Of a DNA stretch of 64,000 bases, positions 44,201-53,340 are shown in pieces. The stretch is taken from assembly GCA_032622095.1 (NCBI GenBank), contig CP136061.1, positions 96,717,345 to 96,781,344 of the forward strand, in the 5' to 3' direction. Each line of letters begins with the position of its first letter. Position 1 is the stretch's first letter. This stretch comes from Siphonodentalium dalli. Its lineage: Eukaryota; Mollusca; Scaphopoda; Gadilida; Siphonodentaliidae. Position numbers and translations under genes: made by a program. The notes below the pieces were generated by a model. The model was not told the DNA's origin. It worked only from the letters and a program-made list of their open reading frames with translations, and ran no database searches.

Positions 44201-47200
44201 CCTACAGTTTTGATCGTAGATATTTGAAACTTCAGAGTATTGTTACCCATATATTGGAGATGTGTAACATGTATATAGATGACTTTTTTTTTTCACGGAG
44301 TTATTAACCCTTTTCGACTTAAAAAATGTCTACATTTTTTTATAATTTCTTTAACAAAGCGGCATCGACTTGCCACGTTTTCGGGGGACACTGTTGTCGG
44401 CTGACCTTTTATTATAGTATTGGTTTAATGAATGGAATATGGGTCGGATCAGGTAGTAACAAATGTAGGATATGTCTGTCTGTCCATCTGGCTGTTCGCA
44501 AATATTTCTCCCAGACCCCTGGACCGATTTCAACCAAATTGTGTGCGGTGACTCGGGATACCCTGGCGGATGTTATAACAGCGTTAGATTTTCAAATTTT
44601 GATTTAAAAATAAATCAATTTAATTAATGCAAAACATATGTTTTGTTAAATTGAGCAAGGAGTTAAATCTGAAAACATTTTTCAAAAAATACCGTTCTAA
44701 ATGACATTAACATGACGACTCAATCGGTTCTTCGTAACAACATTTAGACCAATTGAATGTTACTTCTCTTCATTGTCAACGTGCCATCATTATAAATCAT
44801 TCCCATGAATCGAGACATGTTAAATACCAAAAAAACAAATGTCGAACTGAATTTTGAATCATTTTTGTGAAATGTGACTTTGAATTATATCCGTATTCAA
44901 CTATTAGAGTTAAACATAACAACACTATTAGTGTCAGACCTGGTGTATGTCGATATTAACCATTTCATGTGGTTCATGACTGGAGTTGCAGTATTAAAGA
45001 TAATGTTCCAGTGCATATTACTAAGCCGCTTTCACCGATCTGCGGCTGACGCATGTGACCAAACGACCAACACTTGCTGCTATCGGGTTCGGCCCAACGG
45101 GCGTTTTCACAGGGTTGCAGCTGAAGAAGTTAAACGCATCCGACTTAACAAAACTAATTAAAAAATCATCCTGAATACATGCGATAAATATAGGTTTCGC
45201 GAATGATATGGAATGCATCTATCACTTACATTTCTCTTGCATTCTAAAAACCGTACTTGTTTTTAAAATAACTAAAGTACTGTTATAATAGTGACCACAA
45301 TATGCTCGGACTGTCGACAAACGGATGCTATTCCCGAACGGTGACCTTTGCCGATGGATTTGGTATAATTTCGGAATCGAACCCAATAGGAATTAGATTC
45401 TCCGGAATCGGTTATCTGTTAGTCGCCACCAAGTGATAGCACGGTGTTTCTTCTTTGTAGCTCATTTCACAGATGCCTCAGTATTGTCGCGACGAAAACG
45501 CAACGTTGTACAAATGTGCCAAATGATTCACTACTACACACACAATAGCTGCTGGGATCTTAATAACTATGGATGCTTCTGTGGGCTGGGAAATGCAGGA
45601 GGTAAACCAGTCGACGGCGTTGATGCGTAAGTAAATTACCACAAAGCATGTTGATCATGCCACGAATCTCTACTCTAGCTATAAATGAATTTGAGCCATG
45701 GATTAGTGCAAAAATATACTTATTTACTGTATGAACGATGCAAAACCACGTGGTAATTGTAATGAAACTGAATTTATGACTGGTCATAAATTCATTTTCA
45801 TTGTAATTACCATGTTCATTAATTCATTAATTTGTTGCATATATTCTGTTGAGTATAAACTGAGATGGTCCCATAAATGATCGGATTTAGTGCACAGTAT
45901 CACTTTAATGTACCAAGAACTGATAGCAAAATGAATAATTTAATACAAACAAATCAACATACTGTTTACTATCATTGCTCTCTATATATGCAGAGGAGCT
46001 TCGTGTGTGTCCTAATGCTGAGTTACATTTAATAACATGACATATAACCATGCAGTCGATATATTAAACTTGCGGCAGGATCCGGAGTAGTCATGAATAT
46101 TTTAGCCCAATTGAATATTAATTGTTAGCCACACAAGGAGCAAACTAGAAATAAGCCACAGTGTGACAGATAGTGTGGATTTTGCTGTGCACATATGACC
46201 TAGAACTCTACGGAATTTCTTGAATCAAGAAACTATAAGTGTTCTCTCTTGCTCTTCTGATACATCGTGGTTATATTAACTGCACTTGTGAAAATTTTAT
46301 ACTTTCCAGAAGTTCTTGGTATCTATAACAGTAGAACAAGTCATGAACCTCTACTCTAGCAACGCCCGTATAGATCATATTGGACCAGTACAAAACATGG
46401 GAACTTTTTGAAGTTTTGACAGGAACCTTATAAAGTTGAAAAATATCTTAGTTATGACATGTTCCCGAATAATGTACTTCACTGTGGGTGAAGGTCCCAA
46501 CTCGAAATTGTATTGTACGATTTAAGTCAATTTGTGAGCGATTTTGCTTTGTGTTGCTTACAATTATGGAATTTTTCCTTGGTAATTAATTCAATATTTG
46601 AAACATTTTACGAATGCGAACTAATCCAATGTGTTGTCTTGGTGAACAATATCACAGACGCGCATTCAGATTAGTCGCTTGCTGGATATAGTAAATAACT
46701 ATCATACTTACATCGCCACCCCAATTCGCATAAATTGTCCATGTATTTATTCGATTCGACCGTTGATTCGATTCGCCACAAATTCTAAATGAGATTAGAT
46801 TCGACTGCAACCCCAGATTCACAGGGCCCAAATTTGTGTTGCATTATTTCAGACACACTTCGGATAAAATTTCGTTCAATACATTCCCACATGCACATGT
46901 ATGTTGAACGTGCAAATAGCCCTCAATTCTTTCTACAGGTGCTGCCGGGAACATGACCGATGTTACGGAGAAGTACATTGCTACTTCTGGTGGCCGCAGT
47001 TTGTTGGTTACGACGTTGAATGCAAAAGCAACAGATGCGCATGTAAAGGTGGGTAACTCTATTATTCTCATACACACTTAGAGTTGTCTGCGATAGCTTC
47101 AAATTCATCTCTGTTGAAGCCTCGTGAGTCGTGGCGGTTTGAAACATGAAAGTATGCTAGCTTTTGCTATGTGTACATGACCCGGTTCCAGCAGGGAATC

Positions 47201-49758
47201 AAAATAGATCGATAGTATTACGCGACTGTCGTAATATGTCTATATGTCGCAGATAAACTATTATCCATAGAACAGGGGACACATTTTGCATAATGTCTAC
47301 TGATAATAATTCAGCCTGAACTCGTATAAATAAGCACAATACGGACTTGTTTTGGATGTCGTACTTTAAGCCCATATAAAGCTTATTTGAGGAAAATATA
47401 CGCTCTATATGGACGCAAAATGTGTCGTTCAACATAAGCCCATATATGGCTTATTTCAATACAAATCAGCTCATATAGGAATTATTTAATCTACATTTTT
47501 CACTGGCACGACTTACATGTACCAGATGAACGTTCTTTTTTAATGTGTGTTCAATACGACCTGTGGCATTCAACGGAATAGCGGGTATAAGTTCTATATG
47601 AGCCTATATCAGAATCAAATAAGTCCAATATGAACCTATTTGCAGGAGGATATGCTGAATAATCACATATAGCTAGTATCGTAACGGACGGTAAAAAAAA
47701 TATTCACAAAATTGCCGACTACGAATCCCTTTGAAAGAAAATTTTGACGTTCAAACTTGCCCCTCGCAGTAAGGTGATATGGTTCTGTTTGTAGTGATTA
47801 TTTTGTACCTGCTTATGTTATCAGGTCACATTCAGAGAACATCCGCATCCGACGCCACGCTCAGTGCTTATTGTTTCGCGGTGACGAATGCATTAATCGT
47901 ATTTGAAATAAGGCCACATGGCGATTTAATGGCACCATTTCAGAGTCAACTACCACAAAGACTATATGATGTAATTGAGTTTTGTTGGAAACCCGAAACC
48001 GTAATCGTAACTGCGATATGGCAAAACGACAACTGATAGAAAGAACACAAATTATAGTGACGTAGTATACCCTATCAGTAATTCATATCAGTAGATGTTC
48101 ATTATAGGAAATGTGTTTATTATAGATTGTTCGTTTTTCTTATCTTTCTGGTATGGTATAAATAAAGAGCATGTGTACATGTATAGCCCTTGCAATGCCA
48201 GAACAACTTAATGCTGCGAGAATCTTTATTTCTGATTGACTTGTATTATCAGCTTATATTTAGGCTGAAAATACTGAAGTCTACACAGGTTTTGAAAATT
48301 TGCTGAAGTGTACACACGTTTCATGTTTCAGCTTTCGCGTGTGCCATGATCTCTGTTAGATAATAATTGTTTACGTTCCAAAGAAAATTAAAATGAATTG
48401 TAAACAAACAACGGATGTGTGCCAGGCCTTCAGGAACACATTTGAAGTAACTGCATTGCTCCACGTTAGTACCGATAGCAACCCTGTGTACCCTTCAACA
48501 CTTTTTCAAAACCTGTGTACTCTTCAGCACTTGTTTTAGGTGAGTGACCCCTTAAGCTATTTTAAGCCTACAACCCAATTACATGTACATATACACAACT
48601 TGTTATGCTGAAATGAGTAAAGTAATTAGTTATCTATTATATATTTTGGAAGATCTGTCTGTGTGTCTGTGTGTTCGCGATGAACTCGAAAACGACCGAG
48701 CCGATTTCGATGAAACTTGGTATGTGGGAGTATTTTCGGCCGGGAACGGGCATAGGCCTATTAATTTGCCCGTGCGACGTGACCTTGACCTTGAAATCGG
48801 GTAATTTCAAGGTCAAACGCCCGAATATCACGGGATTTCGATGAAACTTGGTATGTGGTGGTATCTTCGGTCGGAGAGTGGCATAAACCTATTAATTTGC
48901 CCGTGCGACGTGATCTTGACCTTGAAATCGGGTCATTTCAAGGTCAAACGCTCGAATATCACGGGATTTCGATGAAACTTGGTATGTGGGGCTACATTCG
49001 TATGGGGAGTCTCATAAGCATATTCGTTTGCCCGTGCGACGTGACCTTGAAATCGGGTCAATTCAAGGTCAAATCGCCAATTTTGATGGGATTTCGACGA
49101 AATTTGATACGTGGGGGTACTTTTGTCAATTGAGTGTTTTGGACGGGTCGAGTCGTGACCCCGACCTGACCTTGACCTTCAAAATGATCAATTCAAGGTC
49201 AAATCGGGTAAAACCGGATGGATTTCTACGGGCACGTTGGTCGGGTACTTTTGTCCGGGCAGAGTTTTGGACTGATAAAATCGTGGCCCCCCTCTTGACC
49301 TTGACCTTCAAAATGGACAATTCAAGGTCAAAGCCCGGACGAAGTCTGGTCACCTTCTAGTATATATATAAATCAAAAAGTAAATTGTGCTTGAGATAGG
49401 CATATGTGTCATGGTGTCCACCAAGTGTTGATTTCATTTATCATATGATGTTCTAGGAACATTGGTAAGCAACAAAAATACAAAAAAATAACATTGACAA
49501 TCTTTGAGTTAATCTGACTCTCTTGTCAAGTTAAATGGTTGTTTGTTTGTTTGACTTTTTATCTGAACAATTCCTGAGGTAGCTACTCGTCAATGAGTAT
49601 CTAGTAAAGAAATATTTAATCTATTTCCAGACACAGACAGCTGCCAGCGGTCAACCTGCAGATGTGATTTGGCATTCGCGCGGTGCATGGCCCGAGCGAC
49701 ATACCATCCGGGATTCAAGGGATACGATAGGTCACAATGTAGCCGTGACTACTACTGA
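41201..49758 (+). CDS. Secreted phospholipase A2 (four coding exons, 156 aa)
   Basis: Calcium-dependent secreted PLA2 hydrolyses the sn-2 ester of phospholipids. Coding exons: 41201-41267, 45461-45626, 46939-47048 and 49631-49758. The splice phases (1, 2, 1) join into one open frame of 471 nt including TGA. Precursor residues: hydrophobic signal peptide about 1-28; RRKR at 33-36, a furin-like processing site; mature enzyme 37-156, 120 aa, the usual 14-kDa size. Calcium loop YGCFCGLGNAGG (59-70); catalytic CCREHDRCY with H83 and D84; second-shell Asp in CRCDLAFARC (D127). Sixteen Cys in the mature part would allow eight disulfides, one more than the classical seven. ATG context AAAATGG. The introns are 4.2, 1.3 and 2.6 kb and repeat-filled. 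No neighbour gene suggests whether it is digestive, defensive or venom-like. All catalytic residues are present. Confidence 0.93.
41581..41650 (+). repeat. Short diverged third copy of duplicate A/B
   Basis: TTATTCCACACTCATTGTCC, CACATGTATTCAACATAATTC and GCAATTGAATA align with the beginning of copy A (42308) and copy B. It lies in PLA2 intron 1. Confidence 0.6.
42300..42745 (+). pseudogene. Duplicate A of an unrecognised ORF-bearing segment
   Basis: In PLA2 intron 1. The + strand reads GTILVDVAKNVDVHYVNDP, PIITGYSSGLNHNKGCYN to NLSDSTV and a stop near 42571. It aligns over about 450 bp with the inverse of 51380-51850. The upstream part carries stops, so this copy is probably a relic. Beyond the ORF both copies share a palindrome-derived stretch (GTTGCGGACGGCGCA...CATCCGCAACTCAT), decayed here. 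The protein family is not recognised. Confidence 0.6.
43100..43350 (+). repeat. R2 dispersed repeat, truncated copy 3
   Basis: AAAGAGCGTTCCTCGTTATT, CCTGATATGGTAGACATAAA, CACTTCTGTGCGAAACATTT and ATTCCAAATTACGTAGACAA match the second half of R2. In PLA2 intron 1. Confidence 0.75.
43663..43680. repeat. (GATA)n microsatellite
   Basis: AGATAGATAGATAGATAG within PLA2 intron 1. Confidence 0.9.
43915..44400 (+). repeat. R4 dispersed repeat with 190-bp internal units
   Basis: Begins CCCCCGATAAATTTATTTTC with a short GTCCGTCC run. Then two units start GTACCTTCATGGTGTAAT at 43985 and 44175, each with CTCCTCCTACAGTTTT, TTTGAAACTTCAGA and TTAACCCTTTTCGACTTA. Ends GCGGCATCGACTTGCCACG, TTTTCGGGGGACACTGT. 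The inverse copy with three units is at 58975-59700. Confidence 0.85.
44695..44900 (+). repeat. Dispersed repeat shared with 7870-8130
   Basis: AAATGACATTAACATGACGA, CTCAATCGGTTCTTC and GTGCCATCATTATAAATCA match the 7.9-kb copy in order and orientation. In PLA2 intron 1. Confidence 0.65.
45461..45626 (+). CDS. PLA2 exon 2: propeptide, N-terminal helix and calcium loop
   Basis: The acceptor is TTCTTTGTAG ending at 45460 and the donor GTAAGT starts at 45627. Encodes the RRKR site, then NVVQMCQMIHYYTHNSCW and the calcium loop YGCFCGLGNAGGKPVDGVD. The split GC|G Ala codon joins exon 3. Confidence 0.93.
46939..47048 (+). CDS. PLA2 exon 3: catalytic His-Asp
   Basis: The acceptor is TTCTTTCTACAG ending at 46938 and the donor GTGGGT starts at 47049. 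Encodes CCREHDRCYGEVHCYFWWPQ and a Cys-rich stretch ending CACK. The His-Asp pair is the PLA2 active-site signature. Confidence 0.95.
47320..47660 (-). repeat. R1-related repeat, diverged
   Basis: CAGCCTGAACTCGTATAAAT, AAGCCCATATA..CTTATTT repeats, ATCAGAATCAAATAAGTCCA and ATATGAACCTATTTGCAGGA correspond to the inverse of the R1 variant at 61349-61715. In PLA2 intron 3. Confidence 0.55.
47740..48110 (+). repeat. Segmental repeat D, uninterrupted copy
   Basis: AGTAAGGTGATATGGTTCTG, GTGATTATTTTGTACCTG, TTATCAGGTCA, CCACATGGCGAT, GAAACCGTAATCGTAACTGC and GAACACAAATTATAGTGACG recur in order at 52190-53520. There they are separated by a MITE and an R1 copy. This copy contains an 85-codon ORF (47779-48036) starting with a hydrophobic stretch, MVLFVVIILYLLMLSG. 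The second copy does not keep it open, so I do not call a gene. Confidence 0.7.
48640..49365 (+). repeat. Intronic tandem array, unit about 125-130 bp, five copies
   Basis: The units start GATTTCGATGAAACTTGGTA at about 48704, 48835, 48966, 49089 and 49213 (the later two diverged). Each carries CCGTGCGACGTGACCTTGA and an inverted TCAAGGTCA. It is preceded by TCTGTCTGTGTGTCTGTGTG and CGCGATGAACTCGAAAACGA. In PLA2 intron 3, shortly before exon 4. Confidence 0.9.
49631..49758 (+). CDS. PLA2 exon 4: C-terminal half and stop
   Basis: The acceptor is TCTATTTCCAG ending at 49630. Encodes CQRSTCRCDLAFARCMA, with the catalytic-network Asp, then YHPGFKGYDRSQC and TGA at 49756-49758. No AATAAA close downstream; the first clear one is near 50711. 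Confidence 0.93.
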
Positions 49759-50141
49759 AGCGTGAACTTATCTTATCATGCTATTATCAAATGGCTTTAT
49801 TAACAACAATGCAATTATAATTCCAAGCAACCGCAATGCAAAGGAACGACCAGACTAAACGGACACGATGAACATAAACGCACGGAGAAGGTTATACATA
49901 GCCAGGTTTATATCCGTGAAACCTCTAACTTCACACTTGTGTTGGTAGCAGAATAGCAGCCATGATATATACATGTTCATCCTATCTATCAAAGTGTTTA
50001 ATAACTCACACCACGACAAGAGATTGTTCTGAGGACAAAATGTTTTGTTATCCTTCATCCCCATTCACCTCTTTTGGGTTGACTGAGGATAGGTGACATG
50101 TCGGTCCGCATTTTATACAGTTGTCGTCCGTTGTCTAGGTA

Positions 50142-50242
50142 GACATTCAAATATGTCACCAGATCGAGAACGGAATGTCTCCCGAGGCGCGCAGCTCCGA
50201 GTGAGACATTCGGTTCTCGAGCGGGTGACATATCTCAATGTC
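50142..50242. repeat. Imperfect palindrome, about 100 bp
   Basis: GACATTCAAATATGTCACC, GATCGAGAACGGAATGTCTC pair with GAGACATTCGGTTCTCGAGC, GGGTGACATATCTCAATGTC around a GAGGCGCGCAGCTC centre. It is just 3' of the PLA2 gene. Confidence 0.8.
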
Positions 50243-50756
50243 TTCCGAGAAGAAGGTCAACACTGTTTTGTTATCCGATTACTGAAGACAAATTCCTTGT
50301 CACTCAATCACCATAATTTTGGTGGTTAAATCGTCAAAATCGGCCAATGCAATGTAAACCAATAAGCAATAACACTTTGTGTTTATGCATTGTGACATGT
50401 CCATGTACGGCATATCGCCTTGTACGCGAAATTTACACACGATGTTAATTTCATAATATCCATTACGATCTAAAATCTTTACGACATTAACTGTTATCGT
50501 TTCTCAAACATGTCATACACTACCTTAATATATATTCTATTATTATACATGCATGCAAATTTTTATTCTTACATTATAACACACATATAGACCTTCAAAT
50601 AATAGTCCTCAACGTATTGGTGCACACACAATGCAAATGTCGTTTATTTTCGACAAATATCACTATGTATTAAACATGTAGTTTCATGTTGATGGTAATT
50701 TGTTGTTAACAGAATAAATGTCATTTGACAAAGAAGACCGTGTCCTTCCTAACTAT

Positions 50757-51173
50757 TAAAGGTACTCAATCCGATCCGACGCTCCTAAATTACTATTGCT
50801 TTAGCTTCGGGGGTAAAACATATTTGATTCGAGTCCAGAAACCACCCATCAAAGCTCAGCGTGATCAGATATCGGATGAAGATTATAACTCTAAAAACAA
50901 GTGGTAATACGGCCAAAGTTAGTGAATACTCAAGTTATCGTATTTCACTTGTTTTGGAGTTATCCATCTTCATCCGCAATTTTAACCGACACCATCCTTT
51001 TGACGGCCTGTTTCTGTGCCACAAACAAATGAAATAATAAACTTCAAAAATCTATATCTGATCACTCTGAGCTTTGATGTGTGGGTTTTTTCTCGACTCG
51101 AATCAAATATTTTTTACCCCGGAAGCCAAAGAAATAGTAATTTAGGAGCGTCTGATCGGATTGAGTACCTTTA
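50757..51173. mobile_element. AAGGTACTC-ended MITE, intact copy
   Basis: TA(A)AGGTACTCAATCCGATC at 50757 and the complementary GATCGGATTGAGTACCTTTA at 51173, both within TA or TTA/TAG contexts. The inverted arms extend about 190 bp each (CTCCTAAATTACTATT, CTTCGGGGGTAAAACATAT, CATCAAAGCTCAG). No ORF. Diverged relatives at 12280-12600 and 34905-35305. Confidence 0.85.
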
Positions 51174-51379
51174 GCTTCCCCGTAGCAGTGCTGGTAATCC
51201 GTCTAAATGAAAATCGTTGCCAATATCTGGTTAAAAGTTTGTGAATTATCAAGTGTGTCTTTAAAGCCATATTCCAATGGTATTATTGCTGTGTATTACA
51301 CTTCTGCGTCTGCTGCACGTTTAGCAGTGTAACTTTTGGGAGTGAATTATGTATTCCAATACAAAACATTGATTATATA

Positions 51380-51850
51380 GACAGAACACAACGCGCATCT
51401 TAATCGAGAATCTTTTATCGAATGAGTTGCGGATGGCGTAAGGATATATTTCGCGAGAGCGTAGCTCGAGCGAAATATAACATTGCGCCGTCCGCAACGA
51501 GTTCATAAAAGATTCGAGATTATGATGCAAGTTGTGTTCTGTATGTATTCTACACCGTTCAGTCAGATAAGTTCAATCGATGAATGTCACCTCCATTGTT
51601 ACTATAGCTACCTTTATTGTGATTTAAGTCTGACAAATAACCAGTAATTATGGGGGGAATCACCGGAAGCGGATGCTCGACGTAATGTACGTCACCTTTC
51701 TTGGCGACAACATCAACAAGAATAGTTCCGGCTTGTATTCCACTAGAGGTATACACGTATATGTATTCAATGGCTGGGATTCGTTGAATACATGTGCCTC
51801 GCGTCAATGGGTGTGGAATAAACAACAATACATAATTCCTGTTGGAAATA
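51380..51850 (-). CDS. Duplicate B: unrecognised ORF and hairpin-bearing 3' part
   Basis: The minus ORF 51828-51559 (89 codons from ATG) reads GTILVDVVAKKGDVHYVEHP, PPIITGYLSDLNHNKGSYS to RLNLSD and a stop. Upstream, TTTCCAACAG|GAATTATG is acceptor-like, so it could be a terminal exon. Compared with duplicate A, the coding part differs by in-frame indels of 1 and 3 codons, which suggests past selection on the protein. NLSD offers an N-glycosylation site. I do not recognise the family. It is 1.8 kb from the PLA2 stop, on the opposite strand. Confidence 0.4.
51403..51526. repeat. 120-bp palindrome inside duplicate B
   Basis: TAATCGAGAATCTTTTATCG, AATGAGTTGCGGATGGCG and AAGGATATATTTCGC pair with GCGAAATATAAC, CGCCGTCCGCAACGAGTTCA and TAAAAGATTCGAGATTA around GAGAGCGTAGCTCGAGC. 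Confidence 0.88.
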
Positions 51851-51887
51851 TTCAGCCACGTGGGTCTTCCTCAGCCAGAGTTACAGT

Positions 51888-52033
51888 TTAACCCTTCTAC
51901 GACTGGAGCTTCCCTCTGAAATGTTGCGAAAACACTGTGCCAATGCATTCTTATATATATATATGAGACTCCCATATATATATAGGTGGCCTCATAGCTG
52001 GCACCAGCGCAGCTCCCGTTGTCAAAGGGTTAG
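51888..52033. mobile_element. piggyBac-type MITE, small degenerate copy
   Basis: TTAA at 51888-51891; the right TTAA has mutated to TTAG. Ends CCCTTCTACGACTGGAGCTT and the complement of CCCTTTGACAACGGGAGCTG. Between them ACACTGTGCCAATGCATTCT and a shortened, broken hairpin. Confidence 0.75.
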
Positions 52034-52255
52034 TCGGATTCGCGGGAACAATAAATGACACATTTCGTATAATGAACGACGACAGTTAATTATTAAAGCT
52101 ATTTGTAGCTGTTTGTTGTCGTAATTTTTTCGCACGGTCCAAAAACCTTTTTCGAAGAATTGACGACAACGAGTCTGTTTGTGAGACAATCGTGCTTGCT
52201 ACTCGAAGTAAGGGGATTATGGTTCTGCGTGCCGTGATTATTTGGTACTTAACTA

Positions 52256-52370
52256 CAGTAATGCCGAGAGCTTTCTGATGAATGGCAACAAGCCATATTT
52301 CCGACTAAATCCTGAACAGTTACCCATAATTATACTGTGGTTAAGGAGTCGATTACTTAGAGCATTACTG
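52256..52370. mobile_element. Mariner-type MITE, internally deleted copy d
   Basis: TA at 52254-52255 and 52371-52372. Only CAGTAATGC of the left arm remains, joined to GAGAGCTTTCTGATGAATGG and the complete right arm. It interrupts repeat D. Confidence 0.85.
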
Positions 52371-52525
52371 TATGCTGTTATCAGGTCATAGTGTCAGCGC
52401 TTTGTGTTTCGCAAGGGTCTAGTGTTTCACGACAACGAATGATATGATTGCCGCTAATAGATAAAAATTAAGGTCACATGGCGATCGCAATTTAAGCACA
52501 CAATCTTAGAGTCATCTCCCACAGC

Positions 52526-53340
52526 CTGTTCTCCCGAAGATCCGCACATTATATGCTTATAATATAACCTGTTTGAGGTAGATAATCTGCTTAGAATCGC
52601 CTAATTTTGAGTCGATAATGTGCTGAGGATTAGAGCTTTTGAGTCACAATATTGACTCATAATGTGGCGGTTCTAAGCAGATTGTGTGCAGACAATGACA
52701 CAATTAAGCCACCACGACTGTTTAGGTGCTCTTTGACATATGTGACCCGCCATATCAAATCCAGTCGTAAGTCGGGATTTGTTTTACCCTGTGCCAATGC
52801 AATCTCTTATATATGCGAGTCGACCATAGGTCGCCTCGCATATATAAGAGAATGCATTGGCCTAACAATTTTTTATCATTTTTTTTAAATAAACGTTTCT
52901 TACAATTTTTAGGACATAAAATAAAAAACATCCATTACCCTGCAGGGAGCCCCACACATATATAGAAGCATATAGAAGAGTGTCGTCTGGTCATGTTTGT
53001 CTGGGGCTCTGTATGGGTGAATTATAAAATTGTTAATGAATACAAGAAAAAATTATTAAAATTGTAAAAAATTGTTAGGCCAATGCATTCTCTTATATAT
53101 GCGAGGCGACCTATGGTCGACTCGCATATATAAGAGAATGCATTGGCACAGGGTAAAAAATCCCGACTTACGACTGGATTTGATATGGTGGCGGGTCACA
53201 TATGTTGTCAATGTGGCCCGCGCCGTAAAACGAAATAACGGATATGAGTCCATTATCTGCTTATTTCAGAATAAAATAATCATATTATGTACCTATATCA
53301 CATTATAGATCGATTATGTGTGTATTTGCGCGAGTATATG
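52526..53340 (-). repeat. R1 dispersed repeat, split by a foldback element
   Basis: CCTGTTCTCCCGAAGATCCG to GCGCGAGTATATGC. It aligns with the inverse of 35396-35762 once 52741-53200 and one TA are removed. Confidence 0.82.
52741..53200. mobile_element. TA-type foldback element, intact 460-bp copy
   Basis: TA at 52739-52740 and 53201-53202. TGTGACCCGCCATATCAAAT, CCAGTCGTAAGTCGGGATTT and TTTACCCTGTGCC form terminal repeats that run on into the hairpin modules (52791-52862 and 53078-53147), so each arm is about 140 bp. A central single-copy block contains CATTACCCTGCAGGGAGCCC and CATGTTTGTCTGGGGCTC. No ORF. Confidence 0.93.

Noticed and set aside
47779-48036. 85-codon + ORF with hydrophobic N-terminus
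   Set aside because: It lies in repeat D; the second copy carries stops at the start, so protein-level conservation is not shown.
48583-49360. ORFs of 73-124 codons
   Set aside because: They follow the 128-bp intronic tandem units; frame changes between units.
1597-53147. Recurring short peptides such as [20 protein letters not shown] in many ORFs
   Set aside because: They are translations of the palindromic hairpin module, not proteins.
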